From: Oscillospiraceae bacterium | GTDB taxonomy: Bacteria; Bacillota; Clostridia; Oscillospirales; Oscillospiraceae | Length of the DNA stretch: 64,000 nt | Direction: 5' to 3' | NCBI GenBank assembly: GCA_017458065.1 | Contig: JAFTGD010000076.1 | Location: 1-64,000, forward strand | Shown here: one piece after another, positions 33,645 to 42,692 of the stretch | How the letters are laid out: each line of letters begins with the position of its first letter | Position numbering within the stretch: the first letter of the stretch is position 1 | Notes under the pieces: model-generated | Told to the model about the DNA's origin: nothing | Database searches by the model: none | Seen by the model: only the letters and a program-made list of their open reading frames with translations | Made by a program: the position numbers and the translations under genes

Positions 33645-33689
33645 GGGGACGGTTCCTTGCGGGTATATTCCCCGGGGAACCGTCCCTGT
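33645..33689 (+). repeat. REP-like palindrome / attenuator between binding-protein and permease genes
   Basis: GGGACGGTTCC and GGAACCGTCCC form a perfect 11-bp stem around an AT/GC-mixed loop with no T-run. The GGGGACGGTTC core resembles a repetitive palindrome common in Clostridia genomes. In this place it would also protect or attenuate the binding-protein mRNA. Confidence 0.6.
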
Positions 33690-33711
33690 ACGTTTTGAAG
33701 GGAAACAGACG

Positions 33712-34590
33712 ATGAATAAACCGTTTCGCTACAAAGTGAATATTTTTCTGTTCCTTCTGCCCGCGCTGCTTCTGTTCGTCGGCGTGCTGATCGCCCCGAT
33801 CATCATGTCCACGGTCTACAGCTTCACGGAATGGAACGGATTCACGACCCCGGAGTTTATCGGCTTTAAAAACTATGTCGAGCTCTTTACCAGCAGATCC
33901 ATCAATATCCAGCGCGCGCTGAAGAACGCTTTCCTTCTGGCGATTCTCTCCTGCTGCATTCAGCTGCCTTTTGCTCTCTGGCTGGCGCTTCGTCTGTCCA
34001 GGCCAATCAAGGGAAAAACCGCTTTTCTCTCGATTTTCTTTTTGCCGGTGCTGATTTCCACAGTTGTTATCGGTCAGCTGTGGCTGAAAATATACAACCC
34101 GGATTACGGCGTCCTGAACGTTTTTCTCCGATCGATAGGCTTGGACAACCTGACGCGCATTTGGCTGGGAGATAAAAAGACCGCGCTGGGCGCCGCCTTT
34201 GTCCCGATTCTGTGGCAGTATGTCGGCTATCATATGCTGCTTATGTACGCCGGGATCAAAGGCGTCCCGGTCGAGCTGACGGAAGCGGCCATGCTGGACG
34301 GCTGTACGCAGGCCCAGGTCAGCCGCTATATCATCATCCCCTATATCCGCCCGATTCTTCGCGTCAGCGTGATTTTCGCGATTACGGGCTCGCTCAAATC
34401 CTTCGACCTGATTTACGTGCTGACAAACGGCGGTCCTAACCACGCGACCGAGGTGCCGAGCACATTGATGATAAGCATGCTGTTCCTGCGAAACCGGTAC
34501 GGCATGGGTTCCACCATCGCTGTGATGCTGATTATCCTGTGCTTTGCCTTTGCGCTGCTGATCAACATGCTCTTTAAGGAGGAAAAGTAA
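33712..34590 (+). CDS. Sugar ABC transporter permease, MalF-like (ABC-2)
   Basis: A 292-aa membrane protein with six hydrophobic segments and the EAA loop ELTEAAMLDGCTQAQVSRYI then IIP. The ATG at 33712 lies after GAAGGGAAAC; the frame from 33640 would run through the palindrome. One base separates its stop from the next start. Confidence 0.9.
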   Translation: MNKPFRYKVNIFLFLLPALLLFVGVLIAPIIMSTVYSFTEWNGFTTPEFIGFKNYVELFTSRSINIQRALKNAFLLAILSCCIQLPFALWLALRLSRPIKGKTAFLSIFFLPVLISTVVIGQLWLKIYNPDYGVLNVFLRSIGLDNLTRIWLGDKKTALGAAFVPILWQYVGYHMLLMYAGIKGVPVELTEAAMLDGCTQAQVSRYIIIPYIRPILRVSVIFAITGSLKSFDLIYVLTNGGPNHATEVPSTLMISMLFLRNRYGMGSTIAVMLIILCFAFALLINMLFKEEK

Positions 34591-34591
34591 G

Positions 34592-35437
34592 ATGAACAAC
34601 AGTCTCTCCGGAACCCGCAATTGGAGAAAAATTGTCGTTTATGTGATTCTGATCCTCTGGGCTCTGATCAGTCTTTTCCCCGTCTACTGGATGCTGACCT
34701 TCTCGCTGAAGACCAACTCGGAAATCTTCGGTGAAAACGTCGTCGGCCTCCCCCGCGAGTGGGTCTGGGAAAACTACAAACGCGCTCTGCACACGGGCAA
34801 CATGCCCAGGTACTTCCTGAACAGCCTGATTGTAGCCATCACCACAATTGTCATTACACTGGCTGCTTCCGTTATGGCCACCTACGCCATGACCCGTCTT
34901 CATTGGAAGGGCCGGAAGCGGATGAACAGCTTCTTTATGCTTGGTTTGACCATCCCCATTCATGCTTCCATCGTTCCTCTTTATACGACGCTTGCCAAAC
35001 TGAAGCTGCTTGACACGCTGTGGGCTCTGATCATCCCCTATTCTGCCTTCTCCCTTGCCATGGGCATCCTGGTTTGCACCGGCTTCATGGGTGATATTCC
35101 CTATGACCTGGACGAGGCCGCCTTCCTGGACGGCTGCGGCGTGTGGGGCACCTTCTTCCGGGTCATCGCCCCCCTGATGACACCGGCTGTCGCCACCGTT
35201 GGGATTTACACGTTCCTGCAATGCTGGAATGAGCTGATGTTCGCCAACGTCTTTGTCAACTCCGACAAATGGAGAACCCTGCCTGTCGGCGTGCAGTCCC
35301 TGTCCGGGCAGTATACGACGGACTGGGGACCCATCGGTGCAGCGCTGTCCATCGCAACGATCCCGACTTTGATCGTCTACATCTTCCTGAGCAAGAAGAT
35401 TCAGGACAGCTTCATTGCCGGCGCAGTGAAGGGTTAA
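34592..35437 (+). CDS. Sugar ABC transporter permease, MalG-like (ABC-2)
   Basis: A 281-aa membrane protein with six hydrophobic segments and the EAA loop DLDEAAFLDGCGVWGTFFRV. GGAGGAAAA lies inside the end of the previous gene. As with ABC-1, no ATPase gene accompanies it. Confidence 0.9.
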   Translation: MNNSLSGTRNWRKIVVYVILILWALISLFPVYWMLTFSLKTNSEIFGENVVGLPREWVWENYKRALHTGNMPRYFLNSLIVAITTIVITLAASVMATYAMTRLHWKGRKRMNSFFMLGLTIPIHASIVPLYTTLAKLKLLDTLWALIIPYSAFSLAMGILVCTGFMGDIPYDLDEAAFLDGCGVWGTFFRVIAPLMTPAVATVGIYTFLQCWNELMFANVFVNSDKWRTLPVGVQSLSGQYTTDWGPIGAALSIATIPTLIVYIFLSKKIQDSFIAGAVKG

Positions 35438-35458
35438 GCATCCGGATTACATTTTACT

Positions 35459-35500
35459 GAAGCTGCGGAAAGGATTCATTTCCGGATCGCAGCTTCTTTT
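35459..35500 (+). terminator. Terminator after ABC operon 2 permeases
   Basis: GAAGCTGCG (35459-35467) pairs with CGCAGCTTC (35488-35496), extended by an inner GGAAA/TTTCC, then CTTTTCTT. Read-through into the GH3 gene is possible. Confidence 0.7.
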
Positions 35501-35528
35501 CTTACTGATCTGTACAGGAGGAACAGTT

Positions 35529-37622
35529 ATGACAAGGGAACGCGCAAGAGAGCTTGCAAAAGCGCTGGTCGCGCAGATGACCCTGCGGGAAAAAGCGAGC
35601 CAGCTTCGCTTTGACTCCCCCGCCATTGAGCGGCTGGGCATCCCGGCCTACAACTGGTGGAACGAAGCGCTGCACGGCGTCGCACGCGGCGGCACCGCCA
35701 CCAGCTTTCCCCAGGCCATCGGCCTCGCCGCCATGTTTGACATCATGCTGGTTGAAAAGCTCGGCGACGCGGCCGCAACCGAAGGCCGGGCCAAGTTCAA
35801 TCAGTTTTCCAAAAAAGGCGACCGGGACATCTATCACGGTCTGAGCTTCTGGTCCCCGAATATCAACATCTTCCGCGATCCCCGCTGGGGGCGCGGCCAT
35901 GAGACCTATGGCGAGGACCCATACCTCACTTCTCGCCTCGGTCAGGCTTATGTCCGCGGGCTGCAAGGTGACGGTGAGCATCTGAAAAGCGCTGCCTGCG
36001 CCAAGCATTTTGCCGTACACAGCGGTCCGGAGGCTCTGCGCCATCAGTTCAACGCTATTGCGAGCCCCAGGGATATGGAGGAGACCTATCTCCCCGTCTT
36101 CGAGGACCTGGTAAAGGAAGCGCATGTAGAAGCCGTCATGGGCGCCTACAACCGCACCAACGGCGAGCCCTGCTGCGGCAGCAAGACGCTGCTGGTGGAC
36201 ACCCTGCGGGGAAAGTGGCAGTTTGAGGGGCACATCGTCTCTGACTGCTGGGCGATCCGCGACTTCCACACCGGGCATCATGTCACCGGCACCTCTGCCG
36301 AGTCCGCGGCGCTCGCGCTCAAAATGGGCTGCGACCTCAACTGCGGCAATTCTTACCAGTGCCTGATGAGCGCCTATGATCAGGAGCTGATCACTGAGGA
36401 CGATATCACCGAAGCCGCCGTTCACCTCTTTACCACCCGTTACCTGCTCGGGATCATGGGCGACGGTTCAGAATACGACGACATCCCCTACTCCGCCGTG
36501 GAATGCGACGAGCATCTTGCACTCGCACACGAAGCCGCGCTCAAGTCCTGTGTCCTGCTGAAGAACAACGGACTGCTCCCTCTGAAAGCGGAGGGCACGG
36601 TCGGTGTCATCGGTCCCAACGCCAACAGCCGCGGCGCCCTGATCGGCAACTACTACGGCACCTCCTCCCGTTATGTGACCGTACTGGAGGGGATCCAAGA
36701 CCGCATGGACGGCCACGGCCGGGTCCTGTATTCGGAGGGCTGCCACCTCTTCAAAGACCGCATTGAACCGCTCGCGCAGTCTGACGACCGCATTGCCGAG
36801 GCAGTCGCCGTCGCAGAGAACAGCGATGTGGTCATTCTGGCGCTTGGCTATGACGAGCGTATTGAGGGCGAGGAGCCTGACGACGGCAACGCCTACGGCT
36901 CCGGCGACAAGAACGACCTGCTGCTTCCCGCGCCGCAGCGGAAGCTTCTGGACGCAGTCCTCGCCGTCGAGAAGCCGACCGTCGTCCTCCTGATGGCTGG
37001 AAGCTCCGTAGACATATCCGATGCCCAGCAGAAGGCCGACGCGATCCTGCTGACCTGGTATCCGGGCGCCCGCGGCGGCAAAGCCGTCGCGGAACTGCTC
37101 TTCGGCGATGCGTCGCCCTCCGGCAAGCTCCCCGTCACCTTCTACCGCAACGAGGCGCTGCAGGAGATGCCCGACTTCACGGACTACAGCATGGCCGGGC
37201 GCACCTATCGCTACTACGGTGGAAAGCCCCTCTATCCCTTCGGCTACGGTCTGAGCTATGCGAAGATGGAGCTCTCCGAACTCTCGGCAGATCGGGACGT
37301 CGCCTGTGTGGCCATCAAAAACCGTTCTGAAATTGCCGCAGACGAGGTGATCGAGCTCTATATGAAGGACAATCGCTCTAAGGATGCTCCTGCAAACCCA
37401 GTGCTCTGCGGGTTTGCCCGCGTCCACCTCGAACCGGGAGGGGAAAAACTGCTCACCATCCCCATTGACCCGAGAGCCTTCACTGTTGTGACCAAGACCG
37501 GCGAGCGCGTTCCGGGCAGCGGAAGCTGGACCCTGTACGCCGGCTTCGGCCAGCCGGATCCGCGTACGGAGGAACTCACCGGGCAAAAATGCCTCTCCTA
37601 TATCATCCGATCATCTTCCTGA
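35529..37622 (+). CDS. GH3 family beta-glycosidase (beta-glucosidase/xylosidase type)
   Basis: A 697-aa cytosolic enzyme (no signal peptide). N-terminal GH3 barrel: IPAYNWWNEALHGVARGGTA, FPQAIGLAAMFD, DPRWGRGHETYGEDPYLTSR, AKHFAVHSGPE and the nucleophile Asp in GHIVSDCWAIRDF (near residue 241). The alpha/beta C-domain starts near 330 (LLKNNGLLPLK; ALGYDERIEGEE), and a FnIII-like domain ends the protein. The WWNEALHGVA pattern is shared with beta-xylosidase-like GH3 members, so xylosidase activity is possible. It would hydrolyse oligosaccharides brought in by ABC-2. Confidence 0.9.
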   Translation: MTRERARELAKALVAQMTLREKASQLRFDSPAIERLGIPAYNWWNEALHGVARGGTATSFPQAIGLAAMFDIMLVEKLGDAAATEGRAKFNQFSKKGDRDIYHGLSFWSPNINIFRDPRWGRGHETYGEDPYLTSRLGQAYVRGLQGDGEHLKSAACAKHFAVHSGPEALRHQFNAIASPRDMEETYLPVFEDLVKEAHVEAVMGAYNRTNGEPCCGSKTLLVDTLRGKWQFEGHIVSDCWAIRDFHTGHHVTGTSAESAALALKMGCDLNCGNSYQCLMSAYDQELITEDDITEAAVHLFTTRYLLGIMGDGSEYDDIPYSAVECDEHLALAHEAALKSCVLLKNNGLLPLKAEGTVGVIGPNANSRGALIGNYYGTSSRYVTVLEGIQDRMDGHGRVLYSEGCHLFKDRIEPLAQSDDRIAEAVAVAENSDVVILALGYDERIEGEEPDDGNAYGSGDKNDLLLPAPQRKLLDAVLAVEKPTVVLLMAGSSVDISDAQQKADAILLTWYPGARGGKAVAELLFGDASPSGKLPVTFYRNEALQEMPDFTDYSMAGRTYRYYGGKPLYPFGYGLSYAKMELSELSADRDVACVAIKNRSEIAADEVIELYMKDNRSKDAPANPVLCGFARVHLEPGGEKLLTIPIDPRAFTVVTKTGERVPGSGSWTLYAGFGQPDPRTEELTGQKCLSYIIRSSS

Positions 37623-37629
37623 TAAAACG

Positions 37630-37676
37630 GCGAAACCGCTGAGTTTTCAAACGTGCTCAGCGGTTTCGCTCTTTTT
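37630..37676. terminator. Bidirectional terminator between GH3 and the channel gene
   Basis: GCGAAACCGCTGAG (37630-37643) pairs perfectly with CTCAGCGGTTTCGC (37656-37669), followed by TCTTTTTAT. Confidence 0.85.
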
Positions 37677-37706
37677 ATCTCGTTTTTCAGCTTCCGGGAG
37701 CCCGGC

Positions 37707-38921
37707 CTACACCACCAGGATCTCTTCATTGGCCAAATGCTCCTTGGTGTAGAGGATCACCTCGTCCCCCTCCCGCAGGACCAGCTTGCCGTTCGGGATC
37801 AGCGCCTTGCCGTCCCGGCGGACCATCACAATATAGGTCTGGCGGGAGATGTCCAGATCCTTGATGGCGGTGTTGTTCCAGTCGTGATCCTTCATCAGTG
37901 TGATCTCCTTCAGGTTGACCGGGTGATCCCCCTTCAGGGCTTCTGCGCCGAGTACCAGCTTGTCTCCCGTCCGCAGCGTGACATCCCCGCGGGGAACGAT
38001 AACCTCTCCCCCGCGCTGAATGGCCGCGACAATGATCCCGTGGGGCAGATGCAGATCCTTGATCATCTGCCCGCTCCAGGAGTCACCGGGTGACAGTTCG
38101 ATTTTTACAAAGTGCAGGTTTTCTTCCTTTGCATAATCCGAAATCCGCTTCACATGAGAATACTGTTCCACGAATCCGGCGCTGATGATACCGGTGGGGA
38201 TCGCGACCATACCAACGCCCAGGAAGGTGATCAGGATGCCGAAGGCCTTCCCCAGCGGGGTGATCGGATAGATATCGCCGTAGCCCACCGTCAGCAGGGT
38301 CGACACCGCCCACCAGAGTCCGGAGAAGGCATTTTTAAACACCTGCGGCTGGGCTTCATGCTCGATGGAATACATGGCGAGGCTGGAGGCCAGCATCAGC
38401 ACGAAGATGATGAACACCGAGGAAAGCAACTGGTTCCCTTTGCTGACAATAACCTCAGAGATGACATTCAGAGAGTCGTAGTAGGCATTGATGCGGAACA
38501 GTCTCAGGATCCTCGCAACGCGAATCAGGCGGAAGGCCACCGCTCCTGCGGGGAAGAACACGGGCAGATAGTAGGGCAGGAAGGACAGCAGATCGATGAT
38601 GCCGGAGCCGGAGAGCGTATACTTGAGATAAGGCCGGCAGCCGCTTTGATCCGGGTACAGGCAGGGCGCCGTATACATCCGCAGGACATAGTCGAAAGCA
38701 AAAAACGCCACTGTGACAGCCTCCACCTGCTTCAGCAGCTCGCCATAGCGCAGTTCGATGCCGTCAAAGGTCACCGCAAAGGCGCCTGCCAGGTTGATCA
38801 ACAGCATTAAAATGCTGATGACGTCATATCCCTGGTTGATCCTGTCGTCGACAACGCCGACCGAAACCATCTTGAAGACACGCTGGCGCAGATCTGTCAG
38901 TTTTTGCCCGTTTCCTGCCAT
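37707..38921 (-). CDS. Voltage-sensor-type potassium channel with two RCK_C domains
   Basis: A 404-aa six-helix channel. S4 carries regularly spaced arginines (FRLIRVARILRLFR, near 140), the pore loop is STLLTVGYGDIYPITPLGK with the K+ filter TVGYGD, and S6 follows (LGVGMVAIPTGIISAGF). The cytosolic part has two TrkA_C/RCK_C repeats (LHFVKIELSPGDSWSG to DKLVLGA, and VNLKEITLMKDHDWNN to DEVILYT). No RCK_N Rossmann domain is present, which is unusual since RCK_C usually follows RCK_N. Start supported by GGAGGG. Confidence 0.88.
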   Translation of the reverse strand: MAGNGQKLTDLRQRVFKMVSVGVVDDRINQGYDVISILMLLINLAGAFAVTFDGIELRYGELLKQVEAVTVAFFAFDYVLRMYTAPCLYPDQSGCRPYLKYTLSGSGIIDLLSFLPYYLPVFFPAGAVAFRLIRVARILRLFRINAYYDSLNVISEVIVSKGNQLLSSVFIIFVLMLASSLAMYSIEHEAQPQVFKNAFSGLWWAVSTLLTVGYGDIYPITPLGKAFGILITFLGVGMVAIPTGIISAGFVEQYSHVKRISDYAKEENLHFVKIELSPGDSWSGQMIKDLHLPHGIIVAAIQRGGEVIVPRGDVTLRTGDKLVLGAEALKGDHPVNLKEITLMKDHDWNNTAIKDLDISRQTYIVMVRRDGKALIPNGKLVLREGDEVILYTKEHLANEEILVV

Positions 38922-38984
38922 GGTATCGGGTCCCTCCGAATGCAGAGAATGTACAAAGATTTCTTTACGGTATCATAACACAGA

Positions 38985-39013
38985 GGGGCTCTCCCCGGCA
39001 AGGGGAGAGCCCC
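38985..39013. terminator. Terminator of the LCP gene
   Basis: GGGGCTCTCCCC (38985-38996) pairs perfectly with GGGGAGAGCCCC (39002-39013) around a 5-base loop. Confidence 0.8.
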
Positions 39014-39050
39014 GTTAAGATGCTGTAAAAACTCTGCCCCCGGCTCCGGC

Positions 39051-40160
39051 TCAGTCCTCGCCCGTCTCGAAGTACCATTCGCCGTCCAGATAACCCTGGG
39101 TGCCGGAGTACCCCGCTCCGTCGCAGTAGACAAGATTCATGTTCCACATGCCGAGCTCCGTCTCAAAGGGGTTGAGGCTGGTGTTGACCATGTCGATCCA
39201 CTCCCAGAGCCGCGGCACCGCATAGCTGTAGCCCTGCAGCAGCCGTCCCTCCGAGGGCATGGTGAAGAACTGGATGTCCCGGCTCTTACACTGCAGAAGC
39301 TGGCGCATAAACCAGGCGATGTTGGCGGTGGAGAGGTTGGTGACCAGATTCTCCCCCAGGACCTCGGCAATCGCCCGGGCATGCGGAATATTGCCCAGGG
39401 TGATAAACTGGTCCGCACAGGCCTTCAGGAAAGCGTGCTGCACGTCGATCCTGCCGTAGTCGCCCGTGATATACCCGACCCGGTAACGGCATAGTGCCAT
39501 GGCATGGGCCCCGTCCAGATGCTGGAGGCCGGGCGAGAGATGGATGTATCCCCCGTTCGGGAGGATGTCCTGATACATGTATTCCATCTCTTCCGGCACG
39601 TCAAAGTCCACGCCGCCCAGCTCGTCGATGATCCGGATAAAGGTCTCCAGATTCAGCACCGCGTAGCAGTCCGGCACAAAGCCCGTCAGCCAGTCGATCT
39701 GATTCATCAGCGAGTCGATGCCGTTGCCGCCCCAATTGAGGGACCCGGCGTAAACCGAGTTGATCTTCCGGACCTCCGCGTCGACGTTGATGATGGTATC
39801 CCGCGGGATGCTGACCAGGTTCAGCTTGTGATTCACGGTATCAAAGCGGCCGACCAGAATGGTGTCCGTGCTGCCGCTCATCTGGTCCAGGCCCACCAGC
39901 AGCACCGTGTACACGCCGTCCTGTCTGGTGTTGTCAAACCGCGTCCCCTCGGGCATGGGCTCAGGTGTCGGTTCCGGTGTTGCTTCCGGTTCGTTCTCGA
40001 TCACCGCTTCCGTCTCCTCCGGCTCTTCGATGATTACGGGCGGCCGTTCCCAGGCAAAATAGAGCCCGATATCGAGCGCGACCAGCAGAACGGCTGCCGC
40101 TGCCAGAATGATCCAGAGACGGTTTTTTTTCTTTTTTTTGTGTTGCTTATGCTGCTCCAT
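39051..40160 (-). CDS. LytR-CpsA-Psr (LCP) family cell wall ligase-like protein
   Basis: A 369-aa membrane-anchored protein. A Lys-rich cytosolic start (KHKKKKKNR), one transmembrane helix (about 15-34) and a Pro/Glu linker ETEAVIENEPEATPEPTPEP lead to the LCP domain: YTVLLVGLDQ, GSTDTILVGRFDT, LNLVSIPRDTIINV with the Arg/Asp of the catalytic pocket, and a LDGAHAMALCRYR motif. LCP enzymes attach teichoic acids or polysaccharides to peptidoglycan. The ATG at 40160 is chosen over 40274 because GGAGAGAGAG precedes it and the membrane helix starts soon after. Confidence 0.9.
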   Translation of the reverse strand: MEQHKQHKKKKKNRLWIILAAAAVLLVALDIGLYFAWERPPVIIEEPEETEAVIENEPEATPEPTPEPMPEGTRFDNTRQDGVYTVLLVGLDQMSGSTDTILVGRFDTVNHKLNLVSIPRDTIINVDAEVRKINSVYAGSLNWGGNGIDSLMNQIDWLTGFVPDCYAVLNLETFIRIIDELGGVDFDVPEEMEYMYQDILPNGGYIHLSPGLQHLDGAHAMALCRYRVGYITGDYGRIDVQHAFLKACADQFITLGNIPHARAIAEVLGENLVTNLSTANIAWFMRQLLQCKSRDIQFFTMPSEGRLLQGYSYAVPRLWEWIDMVNTSLNPFETELGMWNMNLVYCDGAGYSGTQGYLDGEWYFETGED

Positions 40161-40258
40161 TCTCTCTCTCCGATCCGATGATACTCTCATTATACACTGA
40201 ATGACGCCGAAATGGAACAGAAAACCTGTGAATACTTGTATTTGTTTCCGGTTTGTAA

Positions 40259-40287
40259 TTGTAAAAATGCGCAACCGGTGGTAAAAT
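40259..40287 (+). promoter_or_regulatory. Promoter of the Ig-repeat lipoprotein gene
   Basis: TTGTAA at 40259-40264 and TAAAAT at 40282-40287 with 17-base spacing. Confidence 0.5.
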
Positions 40288-40329
40288 TAACGGGAATTTG
40301 AAGTAAATTCGAGAGGAGAAGTGGACCTT

Positions 40330-42516
40330 GTGAAAAAGAACACCTTATGCCTCATTGCCTGCCTGCTCTGCACGGTGATGCTGCTCAGCGCCTGCAGCAT
40401 TCCCTTCCTTCCGAAGAAGGGCGGAGATACCTCCGGCACGGTCACGGTGGAAGAGGCCGTGAACATGATGGACCTTGAGGGCGTCTATACCGAGCAGCTT
40501 GCTCATCGAGGCACCCTCACCTTGACGGCAACCGATTCCCAGAATGTCAAAGTCACCATCGACTGGCCCAGCAGCGCCTCGGAGAGCGCGCACTGGGAGA
40601 TGACCGGCACCTACGACCCGTCCAAGCAGGCCATCCTCTACAGCGATTCTGTGCTGACGGAACAGACTTTCGATGAGACCGGCGCTCAGAGCGACCGGAT
40701 CGTTTCCTCCAGTGGGACCGGCAAGTTCACCGTCTCGGGGAAGAATCTGGTCTGGACGGATGATCTTGCCTACATCGGCAGCGATCCCTCCACCTTTACC
40801 TATTCCTCCGCGCTGAATGCCGCTGGTTCCGAGAGCGGTTCGTCCCTCGTTGTCTCCGGTTCAGACAGTACAACTCAGCCTGCGGCAACGCCGACACCGA
40901 CCCCGGCATCGACGCCTGCCCCGACCCCGACCCCGGCGCCGACACCCACGCCCGCTCCGACCCCGACGCCCACGCCCGCCCCCGGTTCGCCTGTTATCAC
41001 GAAGGACCCGACGGACGAAACGGTCAAGGTCGGCGGCTCCTGCTGGTTTGTCGCCAACCACAAGGGTGCACAGCTTGCCCGCTGGCACTTTGTGGCTCCG
41101 GACGGCACCGACCTCCAGTATGACGAGGCCGCGAACAAGTTCCCGACGCTGACCATTAAGAACGGCGAGTTCGATTCCATGAAGCTCTCCAACATCCCTG
41201 CGGAGCTGAACGGCTATCGCTTCTACTGCCGTTTCTCCAACAAGAACGGCACGGTCGACACCAAGGCCGCGACGCTCACCGTCGAGGGCAGCGAAGCCGG
41301 CGCCGCAGCACCCACCGCAGCCAGCAACGGGCCAAAGGTCACTAAGGATCCCACCGACGAGACTGTGAAGCCCGGCGGTTCCGCCTGGTTTGTTGCCAAG
41401 CACACCGGCGCCATCCTAGCCCGCTGGCACTTTGTGAGCTCGGACGGTCAGGATTATCTGTTTTCTGACGAGACCATTGCAAAGCAGTTCCCGACACTGA
41501 CCATCAAGAACGGCGAGTATGACTCCATGCAGCTCTCCAACATCCCCGCGGAGCTGAACGGCTGGAAGGTCTACTGCCGTTTCTCCAACAACAACGGCAC
41601 CGCCGACACCAAGCCCGCCACCATCACGGTAACGACCGGCACCGCTGCGGCGAACAATACCGATGGAACCCAGACTCAGAACGCCGCCAATCTGCCAAAG
41701 GTGGTCAAGGATCCCACCGATGAGACCGTAAAGCCCGGCGAGACCGCCTGGTTCGTCGCGAGACACACCGGCGCCATCAATGCCCGCTGGCACTTTGTGA
41801 GCCCGGACGGTCAGGATTATGAATACACCGACGCCGCCGTCTCCAAGGAGTTCCCGCAGATGAAGATCGTCGATGGCGACAAGGGCACCATGCAGCTGCA
41901 GAACATCCCGATGAACGCCAACGGCTGGAAGGTCTACTGCCGCTATTCCAATAACAGCGGCTCTGTTGATACCAAGTCCGCTACCATTAACGTCAAGGCC
42001 GGCAATACCACTGCAACCCCGACGCCGACAGCCGGAACCACAGTCACAGCCTCCAGCCCGGATCAGCAGGGTGATATGAATACCGCATCCGCTGCGTCCA
42101 ACCTGGTTGTCAGCGACTGGACCGATACCGCGGATCTTGATACCGCAATCTCGATCTCCGGCGTTAGCTTCACTCCGCCTGTGGAACAAACTCTGCCCAG
42201 CGGGCTCATCTTCTTCGGTTACCGCGCCAAAAGCGACATGATTGAAGCGGATTACTCTGATGAGAATACCCTGACCATCCGCAAGTCCACCGGTACCGGT
42301 GGAAATGACCTGATCGGCGACTACACCAACTATTCCAGTTCCTGGCCCGTTGAGGTTGGCGCCCTTACGGTCCTCTGCCGCGGTGACGGCACAACGATCA
42401 ACGCGGCGACCTACAGTCTTCCCGGCGGTAATGTTTCGATCTCCTACAACATGGGCGATGAGGGCAACGGTCTGACCGCCAATCAGCTCATCGCTCTTGT
42501 GGACGGCATCCAATAA
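40330..42516 (+). CDS. Surface lipoprotein with three Ig-like repeats
   Basis: A 728-aa protein. The GTG at 40330 ([14 protein letters not shown]...) is preferred because AGGAG at 40314-40318 is 11 bases away; the GTG at 40321 is only two bases from it. Lipobox LLSAC near residue 23. A first domain resembles a lipocalin-like stability test fold, followed by a Pro/Thr linker of about 35 residues ([11 protein letters not shown]). Three repeats of about 115-120 residues start near residues 220, 334 and 455, each with [11 protein letters not shown], WFVAxHxGA, ARWHFV, NIPxxxNG and VYCRxSNxxGxxDTK, an Ig-like pattern. A unique C-terminal domain follows. Adhesion or polysaccharide binding is possible; function unknown. 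Confidence 0.8.
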   Translation: MKKNTLCLIACLLCTVMLLSACSIPFLPKKGGDTSGTVTVEEAVNMMDLEGVYTEQLAHRGTLTLTATDSQNVKVTIDWPSSASESAHWEMTGTYDPSKQAILYSDSVLTEQTFDETGAQSDRIVSSSGTGKFTVSGKNLVWTDDLAYIGSDPSTFTYSSALNAAGSESGSSLVVSGSDSTTQPAATPTPTPASTPAPTPTPAPTPTPAPTPTPTPAPGSPVITKDPTDETVKVGGSCWFVANHKGAQLARWHFVAPDGTDLQYDEAANKFPTLTIKNGEFDSMKLSNIPAELNGYRFYCRFSNKNGTVDTKAATLTVEGSEAGAAAPTAASNGPKVTKDPTDETVKPGGSAWFVAKHTGAILARWHFVSSDGQDYLFSDETIAKQFPTLTIKNGEYDSMQLSNIPAELNGWKVYCRFSNNNGTADTKPATITVTTGTAAANNTDGTQTQNAANLPKVVKDPTDETVKPGETAWFVARHTGAINARWHFVSPDGQDYEYTDAAVSKEFPQMKIVDGDKGTMQLQNIPMNANGWKVYCRYSNNSGSVDTKSATINVKAGNTTATPTPTAGTTVTASSPDQQGDMNTASAASNLVVSDWTDTADLDTAISISGVSFTPPVEQTLPSGLIFFGYRAKSDMIEADYSDENTLTIRKSTGTGGNDLIGDYTNYSSSWPVEVGALTVLCRGDGTTINAATYSLPGGNVSISYNMGDEGNGLTANQLIALVDGIQ

Positions 42517-42545
42517 ATCTATCCTCACAAACTACTCTTCCTCTC

Positions 42546-42582
42546 TTCCCGGGAACGCACCGTTCCCGGGATTCTTTTTATC
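42546..42582 (+). terminator. Terminator after the Ig-repeat lipoprotein gene
   Basis: CCCGGGAAC (42548-42556) pairs with GTTCCCGGG (42562-42570), followed by ATTCTTTTTA. Confidence 0.85.
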
Positions 42583-42588
42583 CCGCGC

Positions 42589-42617
42589 TTGATTTCTCGC
42601 CCTGCTCATGGTACGAT
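42589..42617 (+). promoter_or_regulatory. Possible promoter of the MglB-like gene
   Basis: TTGATT at 42589-42594 and TACGAT at 42612-42617 with 17-base spacing. Confidence 0.4.
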
Positions 42618-42692
42618 TCCCCTGAACACAAGTTCTCTGACAAATGCGCAGTTCAAGCATGCATTCAAAGCGAATCGGAAGGAGGCCCGGCC

